From Phosphoribacter sp035448065 (GTDB lineage Bacteria > Actinomycetota > Actinomycetes > Actinomycetales > Dermatophilaceae), in contig DAOTIG010000001.1 of NCBI GenBank assembly GCA_035448065.1, positions 1 through 64,000 on the forward strand: DNA of 64,000 nt, in the 5' to 3' direction. Under the pieces are notes generated by a model that was given only the letters and a program-made list of their open reading frames with translations, searched no databases and was not told where the DNA came from. Both the position numbers and the translations under genes were made by a program. Below, piece by piece: positions 36,964 to 45,805 of this stretch (the first letter of the stretch is position 1; every line of letters starts with the position of its first letter).

Positions 36964-37146
36964 GTGGAGTACGAGTACCGCGTGCTCACCTTCGACCGCT
37001 CGGTGACCCGCGCCGACATCCGTCGCACGCTCGTCGAGCACGCGGAATACGGGCGGTGGGAGCTGGCCCGATCGGTCGTCTATCTCGGCGGGGTCCGCCG
37101 GACCTGGCTGCGACGCAGGATCATCCGGGTGCAGCGCACTGCGTGA
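36964..37146 (+). CDS. DUF5703 family small protein
   Basis: The 60-residue product MEYEYRVLTFDRSVTRADIR, followed by HAEYGRWELARSVVYLGGVRR, matches the short actinobacterial DUF5703 proteins as I remember them. GTG 36964 has GGAGGCAG just upstream. It is a basic, soluble protein of unknown function. It ends against the 3' end of a leftward gene, three bases away. Confidence 0.8.
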   Translation: MEYEYRVLTFDRSVTRADIRRTLVEHAEYGRWELARSVVYLGGVRRTWLRRRIIRVQRTA

Positions 37147-37149
37147 GGC

Positions 37150-37446
37150 TCAGCCCTGCCAGGGCTGCTGCGGGGCCGTCGGTCCCGGATGTGGCTGCCC
37201 CGGCTGCGGGGCGGCCTGCGGCCAGGTCGGCTGAGGCTGCGTCGACCAGCTCTGCGCGGGCTGCTGCCACGGCTGCTGCTGGACCGGCTGGGCGCCGAGA
37301 TGCGGCTGGGTCACCGGCGCCGGCAGGGCGCGAGCCTGGTCGAGCCGCTGCCGGTCACTGCGGTTGAGCATGACCACGGCGACGACGGCGGCCACGAACA
37401 GCAGCGCGAGGATCCCGCCGACGACGAAGAACGGAACGATGCTCAT
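37150..37446 (-). CDS. Small membrane-anchored protein with Pro/Gln-rich tail
   Basis: The 98-residue protein has one membrane segment near the start (VPFFVVGGILALLFVAAVVAVV), a short basic stretch, then a low-complexity Pro/Gln/Trp tail. No family is recognised. It probably exposes the tail to one side of the membrane. It lies 53 bases downstream of the M20 peptidase start region on the same strand. Confidence 0.65.
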   Translation of the reverse strand: MSIVPFFVVGGILALLFVAAVVAVVMLNRSDRQRLDQARALPAPVTQPHLGAQPVQQQPWQQPAQSWSTQPQPTWPQAAPQPGQPHPGPTAPQQPWQG

Positions 37447-37499
37447 GGCGGCCTATGCTTCCACACCCTCGCCGCGTCGACGGGAGCCGCCGCCGGCCC

Positions 37500-38870
37500 T
37501 CACGCGAGGTCGAGGAAGCGCCGCAGCACCCGTGCGCCGAAGCGCAGCGAGTCGACCGGCACCCGCTCGTCAACCCCGTGGAACATCGACACGAAGTCGA
37601 GCTCGGCGGGCAGCCGCAGTGGCGCGAAGCCGTAGCCGGTGATGCCGAGCCGGGAGAGCGCCTTGTTGTCGGTCCCGCCGGACAGGCAGTAGGGCAAGAC
37701 CGTCGCGCCCGGGTCCGCCTCGAGCAGCGAGCGCTTCATCGCGTCGACGAGCGAGCCACTGAAGGGGGCGTCCAGGGCGCGGTCGAGGTGCACGACCTCG
37801 ATCTCGCAGTGCTCGCCGGCGAGCTCGGCGATGGTGTCGAGCAGGCTCTGCTCGTGGCCGGGCAGGAAGCGGCAGTCGATCGCGGCGCTGGCCTGTTGAG
37901 GGATGACGTTGTGCTTGTAGCCGGCCGTGAGCATCGTCGGCTGGGCGGTGTCGCGCAGCGTGCCCATGACGAATCCCTTTGCCCCACCGAGGGTTTCGAG
38001 CAGGGTGACCGGCTCCTGGGAGGCGTCATGCGCGGCATACGGGATGCCGGTGAGGTCGGAGAGCCCGTCGAGCAGGCCCCGCACCGAGGCGATGTACTCC
38101 CGCGGCCACACGTGCGCGTCGATCCGGGTCAGCGCGGCGGCGAGCCGGGCGACGGCATTCTCGTCGTTGGGCACCGAGCCGTGTCCGGCCCGGCCGCGCG
38201 CGTGGATCCGGATCCACGCGATGCCCTTCTCGGCGGTCTGCAGCAGATAGGCGCGGGTGGGCTCGCCGGTATGCCGCGACGGCACCGTCACGCTGAAGCC
38301 GCCGACCTCGCTGACCGCCTCGGTCGCGCCCTCGAACCACTCGGGGTGCTGCTCGACCGCCCAGATCGAGCCGTGCACTCCCCCGGCCTCCTCGTCGGCG
38401 AAGAAGGCGAAGGTCGTCGTGCGCGCGGGGCTGGCACCGGTGCGGGCCAGGTCGCGGATGCTCGCGAGGATCATCGCGTCCATGTCCTTCATGTCGACCG
38501 CACCGCGGCCCCAGATGCAGGCGCCACGCTCCTCACCGGCGAAGGGGTCGACCTGCCAGTCCGCGGGGTCGGCGGGCACGACGTCGAGGTGACCGTGCAC
38601 GACGAGGCCGGGCAGGCTGGGATCGGCGCCCTCGAGCCGGACGACGACGGTGGCCCGGCCCGGACGGCTCTCGGCGATCTCCGGGCTCAGGCCGACCTCG
38701 TGCAGCCGCTCCATGACGTACTCGGCGGCGGCCCGCTCGCCGTCGCCTGCGTCGTCACCGGTGTTGACGCTGCGGATCCGGATGAGGTCCTGACACAGCT
38801 GCACCACCTCGTCCTCGGGTGTGGGCCCTGGCGCAGGGCTCGGGGCGGGCGATCCGGTCGGGTCGGTCAT
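37500..38870 (-). CDS. M20-family metallopeptidase (dipeptidase/deacylase type)
   Basis: The 456-residue zinc peptidase has LVVHGHLDVVPADPADW (metal His and Asp), then IWGRGAVDMKDM, then FADEEAGGVHGS (catalytic Glu pair). The dimerisation lid and a late His in YCLSGGTDNKALSRLGITGYGF follow. This fits the M20/M25/M40 group, acting on dipeptides or N-acyl amino acids. It begins four bases after the stop of the regulator gene, so the two are likely one transcript. Confidence 0.93.
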   Translation of the reverse strand: MTDPTGSPAPSPAPGPTPEDEVVQLCQDLIRIRSVNTGDDAGDGERAAAEYVMERLHEVGLSPEIAESRPGRATVVVRLEGADPSLPGLVVHGHLDVVPADPADWQVDPFAGEERGACIWGRGAVDMKDMDAMILASIRDLARTGASPARTTTFAFFADEEAGGVHGSIWAVEQHPEWFEGATEAVSEVGGFSVTVPSRHTGEPTRAYLLQTAEKGIAWIRIHARGRAGHGSVPNDENAVARLAAALTRIDAHVWPREYIASVRGLLDGLSDLTGIPYAAHDASQEPVTLLETLGGAKGFVMGTLRDTAQPTMLTAGYKHNVIPQQASAAIDCRFLPGHEQSLLDTIAELAGEHCEIEVVHLDRALDAPFSGSLVDAMKRSLLEADPGATVLPYCLSGGTDNKALSRLGITGYGFAPLRLPAELDFVSMFHGVDERVPVDSLRFGARVLRRFLDLA

Positions 38871-38874
38871 CGGG

Positions 38875-39837
38875 TCAGTCCCACTCCCAGCGCAGTCCTA
38901 CTGTTGACGGTTGCAGATCGACGAAGACGGCTTGGGCGGCACCGCCGTGGATGGGCACCTCGTCAACGAGCCGCTCGGTGCCGCTGAGCCGGTCCTTGAC
39001 GAAGCGGAAGGCATGGGTCGGCTGGTTGTCGGGGTGGAAGTGCGCCTCCATGACGAGCTCGCGCAGCGGGCGTTGCAGGCCGCGCTGCAGCAGCGTGGCG
39101 GGCACGCCGGAGTATCTGGAGAGCAGCAGGTATTCGGCGAGCAGCAGCTGGCCGGCGCGTAGCGGCTCGGGGAAGAGGATCTCGGCGACGACGAGGTTGC
39201 GCTCCTCCACCCGCTCGAAGCGCCCGATCCGGCACGGGCGCAGCGGCACGACGTTGGCCTCGTCGTCGTCCTCCCCCTCGAGCGCGGCCAGCTTGGGCAG
39301 GAAGCGCTCGCCGTTCTCGAAGGCGTCCTGCACCCACACGACGGGGAAGGAGTCCACGCCGTCGATGTCGGCGCGCAGCATGGTGCGGGTGTTCTGGGTG
39401 CCTTCGAGGCGCTCGTCGGTGACGGCGATCCGGTCGTGGACGCTGAGCCTGGTCAGCCGGCCGGGCAGCGCATTGCCCCAGCGGTCGATGATCGCCTGGG
39501 CAATCTCGCCGGAGGGCGTGACCTCGCCCATGGGGGGCATCGGCGGAGAGAGTCGGTGCGGCTCGATCGCCTGCGGCCCGGCGGACTCCGCGCTGCCGCG
39601 CACCTCGACGTGCCGCACGAGGTGGCCGGGTGCGACGCCGAGCACGCCTTCGAGGACGGCCAGGGTGCGCATCGAGGCGCGGCGGCCGGGCTCGGAGCGG
39701 CCGCTGCGCCAATAGCTGAGGGTGGCCACGCTCACCGGAGCACCCGCCTGGACCAGTCGGTCGTGCAACCGGTCGAGGCTCAGACCCCGGTCGGCGACCG
39801 CTGCGGCGAAGGCGTCGGCGAACGTCGGCCTGCTCAC
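38875..39837 (-). CDS. XRE-like helix-turn-helix regulator
   Basis: The 320-residue protein begins with a helix-turn-helix region at about residues 10-70: FAAAVADRGLSLDRLHDRLVQ, then SVATLSYWRSGRSEP. A long, unrecognised C-terminal domain follows (about 110-320) that may sense a ligand. It precedes the M20 peptidase on the same transcript. The wide gap to its right, 349 bases to the next start, contains its promoter. Confidence 0.8.
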   Translation of the reverse strand: MSRPTFADAFAAAVADRGLSLDRLHDRLVQAGAPVSVATLSYWRSGRSEPGRRASMRTLAVLEGVLGVAPGHLVRHVEVRGSAESAGPQAIEPHRLSPPMPPMGEVTPSGEIAQAIIDRWGNALPGRLTRLSVHDRIAVTDERLEGTQNTRTMLRADIDGVDSFPVVWVQDAFENGERFLPKLAALEGEDDDEANVVPLRPCRIGRFERVEERNLVVAEILFPEPLRAGQLLLAEYLLLSRYSGVPATLLQRGLQRPLRELVMEAHFHPDNQPTHAFRFVKDRLSGTERLVDEVPIHGGAAQAVFVDLQPSTVGLRWEWD

Positions 39838-40186
39838 CTGGTCGAGCCTACGTTGCCGGAGCGAGAACCCGCATCAGGAAACCCCGAAGGCCCCACGGCC
39901 CTGCTGGGCCTCGGGGCGCTTCGGGTCGCAAGAGACGCGACTGCTGTCGGCGTCGGCCCGCGGGCCTCGACCTTTGTGCGCCCGACTGGGTGACTGAGGG
40001 TCCACCATGATCGTCGTCGGGGGCCGACGATCGTGTCGGGTGTCTTGCTCCGGACGTCGGGGGTCGTCCGTCCTTCCACGATGACATCCGGCCAGTCCGC
40101 ACACCAACATCTGGACGTCCTTAACAGTTAACTTGCGTGTCATGCGGCGCGAGTTGGCTGCGGATGACCGAGTGAGGAGAACGACG
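39838..40186. promoter_or_regulatory. Divergent intergenic region with inverted repeats
   Basis: This is the 349-base gap between the regulator (leftward) and the solute-binding gene (rightward). It contains a stem-loop GATCGTCG/CGACGATC at 40009-40032 and an AT-rich palindrome TTAAC-A-GTTAA at 40121-40131, which stands out in this GC-rich DNA and could be an operator or promoter element. I see no gene. Confidence 0.45.
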
Positions 40187-40910
40187 TTGGCGCGATCATC
40201 AGCAGTCCTGCGCGAGGCTCTGGCTGCGAACGGGGAGCTTCGGGCCGTCATCAATCTCGGCAATCCGGTCCTTGCTCAGGGTGACGCCAGCACCCCGCGC
40301 GGCGTCAGCGTGGACGTGGCACGCAGCCTCGCCGACGAGCTGGGTGTGCCGGTGCAACTGACCTGCGTGACGGCAGCCCGCGACTCGGTCGCCGCGCTCG
40401 AGTCCGGCGCGGTGTCCCTCGGCTTCGTCGCCATCGATCCCGCGCGCGAGGGCACGCTCGCCTTCACCCAGCCCTACGTGACCATCGAGGGCGTCTTCGT
40501 CGTGCCCTGCGACTCGCCGCTGACGTCACCCACTGACGTCGACGCCGAAGGGGTCCGGGTTCGGGGTGAAGCTGGGATCGGCCTACGACCTGCACCTGTC
40601 GCGCGCGCTCGAGCGGGCGAGCATCGTTCGCGGCGACGAAGGTGTCGACGTCTATGTCGACCAGGGCCTGGAGGCCGGCGCCGGGATCCGGGGGCCCGTC
40701 GCCGACTTCGTCAGGCGGCATACCGGCCACCGGCTCGTCGAGCCCGCCTTCATGCAGATCCGCCAGGCGCTCGCCGTGCGCAGCGACCACAGCCCTGCGG
40801 TGGTCGCTGCCCTGGATGAGGTCGTCGGTCGGCTGATCGAGAGCGGCCAGATCGCCAGGATGCTCGAGGGGTCCGGTCAGGACGTCGGCTTGGTATCCCG
40901 ACAGCCCTGA
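40187..40910 (+). pseudogene. Family-3 solute-binding protein (amino-acid ABC type), one-base frameshift
   Basis: The first part contains GVSVDVARSLADELGVPVQ and LAFTQPYVTIEGVFVV; the second part contains GSAYDLHLSRALERASIVRGDEG and EPAFMQIRQALAVR. They lie in different frames. Removing one T at 40560-40561 restores VRVGVKLGSAYDL, so this is a one-base insertion or sequencing error. TTG 40187 has GAGGAGA eight bases upstream and gives the natural N-terminus; there is no signal peptide, so it may be cytosolic rather than a true transporter part. No permease or ATPase gene is adjacent. Confidence 0.8.
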
Positions 40911-41054
40911 GCCGGTCTGCGACTTGGCAACCGACTGCGCGACGCCCACCGCCGCCAGGAAGGTAGGGCAAGGACCGAGTCGGTGCACAGTCCGGTCGCC
41001 CGAAGCTGAGGTGGATGGGTGTGGACCGAGAATCGACGAAGCTGTGGTGTGGTG

Positions 41055-41140
41055 TGGTGTCCGGAGGGGGACTTGAACCCCCATGCCCGTTAGGGCACTA
41101 GCACCTCAAGCTAGCGCGTCTGCCATTCCGCCACCCGGAC
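41055..41140 (-). tRNA. tRNA-Leu (anticodon GAG)
   Basis: The minus strand gives a full type II tRNA: acceptor stem from 41140, anticodon GAG at 41107-41105 within the loop TTGAGGT, a long variable arm, and T-arm GGGGGTTCAAGTCCCCC. Discriminator A and an encoded CCA lie at 41058-41055. The length is 86 bases. Confidence 0.95.
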
Positions 41141-41294
41141 AGGTGGTGCTCGGTGCGACCCGTGGGAGCGCTCCTCGCGACCCGCAACGTTAGCACGGGC
41201 GGGCGGCATACCACGAACCGAAACCACCGCCCGGCGCGGCACCGCCACCCGTGCCACGTCAGGGAGCAGGTGTCGCGCGCACTAGCCTGATCGG

Positions 41295-43427
41295 GTGGCC
41301 CGAAGCATCTACCTGGCAGCAGCGGAAGCTCGATCCGGCAAGGCGGCGATCGCCGTGGGACTGCTCGACGCCCTCACCCGGCGGGTCGGGCGGGTCGGCA
41401 TCTTCCGGCCGGTCACCCGCAGTGCCGACCCGGCCGACGACCACGTCGTCGAGCTGCTGCTGCACCGGCTCGGCAGTCCGCTCGCGCCGGCCGAGGTGTG
41501 CGGGGTCACCTACGAGCAGATCCACGAGGACGAGGCCGGCGCGATGTCGCTCGTCATCGAGCGCTACCACGCCCTCGCCGCCGACTGCGACGCCGTGCTC
41601 GTCGTCGGCTCCGACTACACCGACGTCGTCTCCCCCACCGAGTTCTCGGTCAACGCCCGGATCGCCGCCAACCTCGGCGCGCCGCTGCTGCTCGTCGCCT
41701 CCGCGCGCGAGCACAGCCCCGAGCAGGTGCACGTCGCCGTCTCGCTCGCCGTCGAGGAGGCCCGCGTCCAGCACGCGCGGGTCATCGGCATCATCGCCAA
41801 CCAGGTGCCCGAGCCACGGCGCAGCGCCTTCCGCGAGGCGCTCACCGGCGTCGTCGACGGCGCTCTCGTGTATGCCGTGCCGGACAGTCCCGTCCTCGCC
41901 GCACCGACGGTGCGTGACCTGGTCGCCGCTGCCGACGGACGGCTGCTGCACGGCGACGACTCGCTGCTCGACCGAGAGTCCGGTGGCCTGGTCATCGCCG
42001 CGATGACCCTGCCCAACGTGCTCGAGCGGATCTTCCCCGACGCCGTCGTCATCAGCCCCGCCGACCGGGCCGACATCATCCTCGGCCTGCTGCTCGCTCA
42101 CCACAGCCAGACCTTCCCCGAGCTCTCCGGCATCGTGCTCAACGGCGGCTTCGACGTGCACCCCCAGGTCACCAGGCTCGTCGAGGGACTCAAGCTGCGG
42201 GTGCCGGTCGTCGCCGTCGACGAGGGCACCGCCGAGACCGCCGCGATCCTCAGCCGGGTGCCCGGGCGGATCACCGCCACCGCGACCCGCAAGGTGCAGA
42301 CCGCGCTGGCCCTCGTCGAGGAGTTCGTCGACTGCGGGGAGATCGTCGACCGAATCGAGATCGCACCGAGCACCGCGGTCACCCCGCTGATGTTCGAGCA
42401 CGAGCTGCTGTCACGGGCCCGCGCCGCCGACCGGCACATCGTGCTGCCGGAGGGCGAGGAGGACCGCATCCTGCTCGCCGCCGACCAGCTGCTGCGCCGC
42501 AAGGTCGCCCGGCTCACCCTGCTCGGCGACCCCGAGCTCATCGCCCGCAAGGCCGCCTCGCTGCGCGTCGACATCTCCGGCGCCGCCGTCCTCGACCCGC
42601 ACGACGAGACGCTGCGCCGCCGCTTCGCCCAGGAGTACACCGACCTGCGCGCCAGCAAGGGCATGAGCTACGACATCGCCTGGGACACCGTCGTCGACGT
42701 CTCCTTCTTCGGCACGATGATGGTCCTCGACGGGCTCGCCGACGGCATGGTCTCCGGCTCGGTCAACACGACCGCCCACACGATCCGCCCGGCGCTGCAG
42801 GTGATCCGCACCGTGCCCGGGGTGTCGGTCGTCTCGTCGGTCTTCCTCATGTGCCTCGCCGACCGGGTCCTCGTCTACGGCGACTGCGCCGTCAACCCCG
42901 ACCCCACCGCCGAGCAGCTCGCCGACATCGCGATCTCCTCCGCCGCCACCGCCGAGCAGTTCGGCATCGAGCCGCGGATCGCCATGCTGTCCTACTCCAC
43001 CGGCCAGTCCGGCACCGGTGCCGACGTCGACAAGGTCCGCGCCGCAACGGCATTGGTGCGGGAGCGCGCCCCCCACCTGTCCGTCGAGGGGCCGATCCAA
43101 TACGACGCCGCCGTCGACCTGGCGGTCGCTGCGACCAAGCTCAAGGACTCCCCCGTCGCCGGCCGCGCGACGGTGCTGATCTTCCCCGACCTCAACACCG
43201 GCAACAACACCTACAAGGCCGTCCAGCGCAGCGCCGGCGCGGTCGCCATCGGCCCGGTCCTGCAGGGGCTGCGGATGCCGGTCAACGACCTGTCCCGAGG
43301 GGCGCTGGTGCAGGACATCGTCAACACCGTGGCGATCACGGCGATCCAGGCCGCTCAGCCGACCGGTGACCCCGCCGTCGCAGCCGGCACCCCCGGCGCC
43401 ACCGACACCGCTGGGAGCCTCCGATGA
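41295..43427 (+). CDS. pta: Phosphate acetyltransferase Pta (long form)
   Basis: Pta interconverts acetyl-CoA and acetyl phosphate. The 710-residue protein is the long form. It has an N-terminal P-loop-like domain (IYLAAAEARSGKAAIAVGLL), a DRTGG middle domain (TLPNVLERIFPDAVVISPADRADI) and the catalytic C-terminal domain (HIVLPEGEEDRILLAADQLL to the end). The GTG start is at 41295. It overlaps ackA by four bases (ATGA). Together with the phosphoketolase at 7.4 kb it completes a sugar-to-acetate route. Confidence 0.96.
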   Translation: MARSIYLAAAEARSGKAAIAVGLLDALTRRVGRVGIFRPVTRSADPADDHVVELLLHRLGSPLAPAEVCGVTYEQIHEDEAGAMSLVIERYHALAADCDAVLVVGSDYTDVVSPTEFSVNARIAANLGAPLLLVASAREHSPEQVHVAVSLAVEEARVQHARVIGIIANQVPEPRRSAFREALTGVVDGALVYAVPDSPVLAAPTVRDLVAAADGRLLHGDDSLLDRESGGLVIAAMTLPNVLERIFPDAVVISPADRADIILGLLLAHHSQTFPELSGIVLNGGFDVHPQVTRLVEGLKLRVPVVAVDEGTAETAAILSRVPGRITATATRKVQTALALVEEFVDCGEIVDRIEIAPSTAVTPLMFEHELLSRARAADRHIVLPEGEEDRILLAADQLLRRKVARLTLLGDPELIARKAASLRVDISGAAVLDPHDETLRRRFAQEYTDLRASKGMSYDIAWDTVVDVSFFGTMMVLDGLADGMVSGSVNTTAHTIRPALQVIRTVPGVSVVSSVFLMCLADRVLVYGDCAVNPDPTAEQLADIAISSAATAEQFGIEPRIAMLSYSTGQSGTGADVDKVRAATALVRERAPHLSVEGPIQYDAAVDLAVAATKLKDSPVAGRATVLIFPDLNTGNNTYKAVQRSAGAVAIGPVLQGLRMPVNDLSRGALVQDIVNTVAITAIQAAQPTGDPAVAAGTPGATDTAGSLR

Positions 43428-44608
43428 GCGTTCTCGTCGTCAACGCCGGATCCAGCTCGCTGAAGTACCAGCTCGTCGACCCCGGAAACGGGGCCGTGCA
43501 CGCCGTCGGACTCATCGAGCGGATCGGCGAGGCCGGCACGAAAGCGGCTGCGCGGCATACCGTCTCGGGAGCAGGCGCAGTCGAGCGCGCTGTCGACGCA
43601 CCCGACCACGAGAGTGCGATGCGCGTCGTCCTCGACTTCTTCGACACCCTCGGTCCGGCACTCGACGACGTCGTCGCCGTCGGCCACCGGGTCGTGCACG
43701 GCGGCGAGCGGTTCAGCGCACCGGCCCTGGTCACTGACGAGGTCCTCGACGCCATCGCCGACCTCGTGCCCCTCGCCCCGCTGCACAATCCGGGCAACCT
43801 CGCCGGCATCCGGGCCGCGCAGGCCGCGCTGCCGGGCGTGCCGCAGGTGGCCGTCTTCGACACCGCGTTCCACCAGACCCTGCCGCCGCACGCCTTCACG
43901 TATGCCGTGCCCCGCGAGTGGCGCGAGCAGCACCGGGTGCGTCGCTATGGCTTCCACGGCACGAGCCATCAGTACGTCTCCCGCCGGGTGGCGGCGCTGC
44001 TCGACCGGCCGCTCGAGCAGGTCAACACGATCGTGCTGCACCTTGGCAACGGCGCGAGTGCGGCTGCGGTCCAGGGTGGTCGGAGCATCGACACGTCGAT
44101 GGGACTCACCCCGCTCGAGGGGTTGGTCATGGGCACGCGGCCCGGTGACCTCGACCCGGCGCTCGCCTTCCACATGTCGCGCGAGGGGGTGTCGATCGAG
44201 GACTATGACCGGGCGCTCAACAAGGGCAGCGGGCTGCTCGGGCTCACCGGCACCAACGACTTCCGCGAGGTGATGGCCCAGGTCGACGCCGGCGTGCCCG
44301 AGGCGGCCCTCGCCCTGCGGATCGTCGCCTACCGGCTCGCGAAGTATGTCGGTGCGTATGCCGTCGCGGTGGGCCGGCTCGACGCCATCGCCTTCACTGC
44401 CGGTATCGGCGAGCACAGTCCTCGACTGCGGGCCGAGGTCGTCGGTCAGCTCGGCATCCTCGGCGCGCGAATCGATCTGTCTCGCAACGAGACCGGCTCG
44501 GGCGAGCGGGTCGTCTCCACGGACGACAGCGCGGTCTCGGTGCTCGTCGTGCCCACTGACGAGGAGCTCGAGATCGCCCGGCAGACCCTGGCGGTGCTCG
44601 GTGCGTGA
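43424..44608 (+). CDS. ackA: Acetate kinase AckA
   Basis: AckA makes ATP from acetyl phosphate and ADP. The 394-residue protein has LVVNAGSSSLKYQLVD at the start, GHRVVHGGERF, FDTAFHQTLPPHA, the nucleotide-binding HLGNGAS and DTSMGLTPLEGLVMGTRPGDLDP, and TAGIGEHS. The length is typical. It overlaps pta by four bases, and the next gene overlaps its end by eight bases. Confidence 0.97.
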   Translation: MSVLVVNAGSSSLKYQLVDPGNGAVHAVGLIERIGEAGTKAAARHTVSGAGAVERAVDAPDHESAMRVVLDFFDTLGPALDDVVAVGHRVVHGGERFSAPALVTDEVLDAIADLVPLAPLHNPGNLAGIRAAQAALPGVPQVAVFDTAFHQTLPPHAFTYAVPREWREQHRVRRYGFHGTSHQYVSRRVAALLDRPLEQVNTIVLHLGNGASAAAVQGGRSIDTSMGLTPLEGLVMGTRPGDLDPALAFHMSREGVSIEDYDRALNKGSGLLGLTGTNDFREVMAQVDAGVPEAALALRIVAYRLAKYVGAYAVAVGRLDAIAFTAGIGEHSPRLRAEVVGQLGILGARIDLSRNETGSGERVVSTDDSAVSVLVVPTDEELEIARQTLAVLGA

Positions 44609-45398
44609 CGCCGTCGCGGCGACACCCTCCACCGAGCTCGTCCGCGTCGCCGCCACCCGCTACGTCGTGCCGCTGCGCGAGGGCGGCTCACTTCCCGGCA
44701 TCGTCGAGGCCGACGACGACGGCACCTATGTGCTGAAGTTCCGCGGTGCCGGCCAGGGCGTCAAGGTGCTCGTCGCCGAGATCGTCGTCGGCGAGCTGGC
44801 CCGGGCGCTCGGCATCCCCGTGCCGCGGCTGGTGCTTGTCGATCTGGCCGAGCAGATCGCGCGCTACGAGGCGCACGAGGAGGTGCAGGACCTGCTCACG
44901 GCAAGTGTCGGGCTCAACCTCGGCGTCGACTTCCTGCCCGGCGCGTTCGGCTACGACGGCCGCCGTCCGCCAGCGGCCGAGCTGGCCGCCCGGATCCTCT
45001 GGCTCGACGCGATGACCGCCAACGTCGACCGCACCTGGGCCAACCCCAATCTGCTTGTCTGGCACCGCGAGACGTGGGCCATCGACCACGGCGCGGCGCT
45101 CTACTTCCAGCACGGCTGGCCCTCCCGGGCACCCGACCCGGCGCGCTTCGCCGACCAGCCCTTCGACGCCTCCGGGCACGTGCTGCGCGAGGTCGCCGCC
45201 GACCCCCGCGCCCTGCACGACGAGCTCGCCGCGACCACCCGGGCGCACCTGCCCACCGTGCTCGACCTGGCGCCGGACGCGTGGCTGGAGCCGACCGCGG
45301 AGCTGCCCGACGCCGGCGCGGTGCGCGCGGCATACCTCGAGCACGTCCAGGCTCGGCTCGAGAGGCCGGATCGCTGGCTGCCCGCGGTGACCCGATGA
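44601..45398 (+). CDS. HipA-family kinase-like protein
   Basis: The 265-residue protein has a compact kinase-like pattern: LPGIVEADDDGTYVLKFRGAGQG (loop and Lys), VAEIVVGELARALGIPVP (Glu helix), and AMTANVDRTWANPNLLVWHRETWAIDHGAALYF (catalytic loop and DHG metal site). It corresponds to the HipA_2-like group, smaller than classical HipA. The GTG start overlaps the ackA stop. The next gene, DUF3037, overlaps by four bases, and the two are a recurrent pair in actinobacteria as I recall. No HipB-type antitoxin is present. Confidence 0.8.
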   Translation: MRDAVAATPSTELVRVAATRYVVPLREGGSLPGIVEADDDGTYVLKFRGAGQGVKVLVAEIVVGELARALGIPVPRLVLVDLAEQIARYEAHEEVQDLLTASVGLNLGVDFLPGAFGYDGRRPPAAELAARILWLDAMTANVDRTWANPNLLVWHRETWAIDHGAALYFQHGWPSRAPDPARFADQPFDASGHVLREVAADPRALHDELAATTRAHLPTVLDLAPDAWLEPTAELPDAGAVRAAYLEHVQARLERPDRWLPAVTR

Positions 45399-45775
45399 TC
45401 GGCTACCAGTACGTCGTGCTGCGGGTCGTGCCGCGCGTCGACCGCGAGGAGTTCGTCAACGTCGGCGTCGTCCTCTTCGCCCAGCAGGTCGACGTGCTCG
45501 CGGTGCGCACCGAGGTCGACGAGGCCCGGCTGCGTGCGCTGGCGCCGGCCATCGACCTCGACGCCGTCCACTCGGCACTCGCGGCCGTCGATGCCGTATG
45601 CCGCGGCGACCAGACCGCGGGCCTGCCCCACCCCGATCGGCTCGGCCGGCGATTCGGCTGGGTCAGCGCGCCACGCTCGACCGTCGTGCAGCCCGGACCG
45701 GTGCACGGCGGGCTCACCGACGACCCTCTGGCGACGCTGGAGCGACTCGTCGAGCGGCTCGTGCTGCCCTGCTGA
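45395..45775 (+). CDS. DUF3037 family protein
   Basis: The 126-residue product starts MIGYQYVVLRVVPRVDREEFVNVGVVLF, which is the DUF3037 signature. It is small and soluble. The ATG overlaps the stop of the HipA-like gene (ATGA), so the two are coupled. The function is unknown; a partner or regulator of the kinase is a reasonable guess. Confidence 0.88.
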   Translation: MIGYQYVVLRVVPRVDREEFVNVGVVLFAQQVDVLAVRTEVDEARLRALAPAIDLDAVHSALAAVDAVCRGDQTAGLPHPDRLGRRFGWVSAPRSTVVQPGPVHGGLTDDPLATLERLVERLVLPC

Positions 45776-45805
45776 CGGGCTCCGGCGCGGGCCGGAACGA
45801 GCGGA

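Noticed and set aside
36108..37367. A long rightward frame across the tandem repeats at 36.2 kb and the acidic gene
   Set aside because: It is almost entirely Arg/Ser/Pro and is the antisense of the Asp-rich gene plus non-coding repeats.
39838..40186. A small gene in the gap before the solute-binding protein
   Set aside because: Only short Arg-rich frames are open there; the inverted repeats and AT-rich palindrome fit a regulatory region better.
44601..45775. Classical hipBA toxin-antitoxin system
   Set aside because: The kinase is shorter than HipA, there is no HipB-type DNA-binding gene next to it, and its partner is DUF3037.
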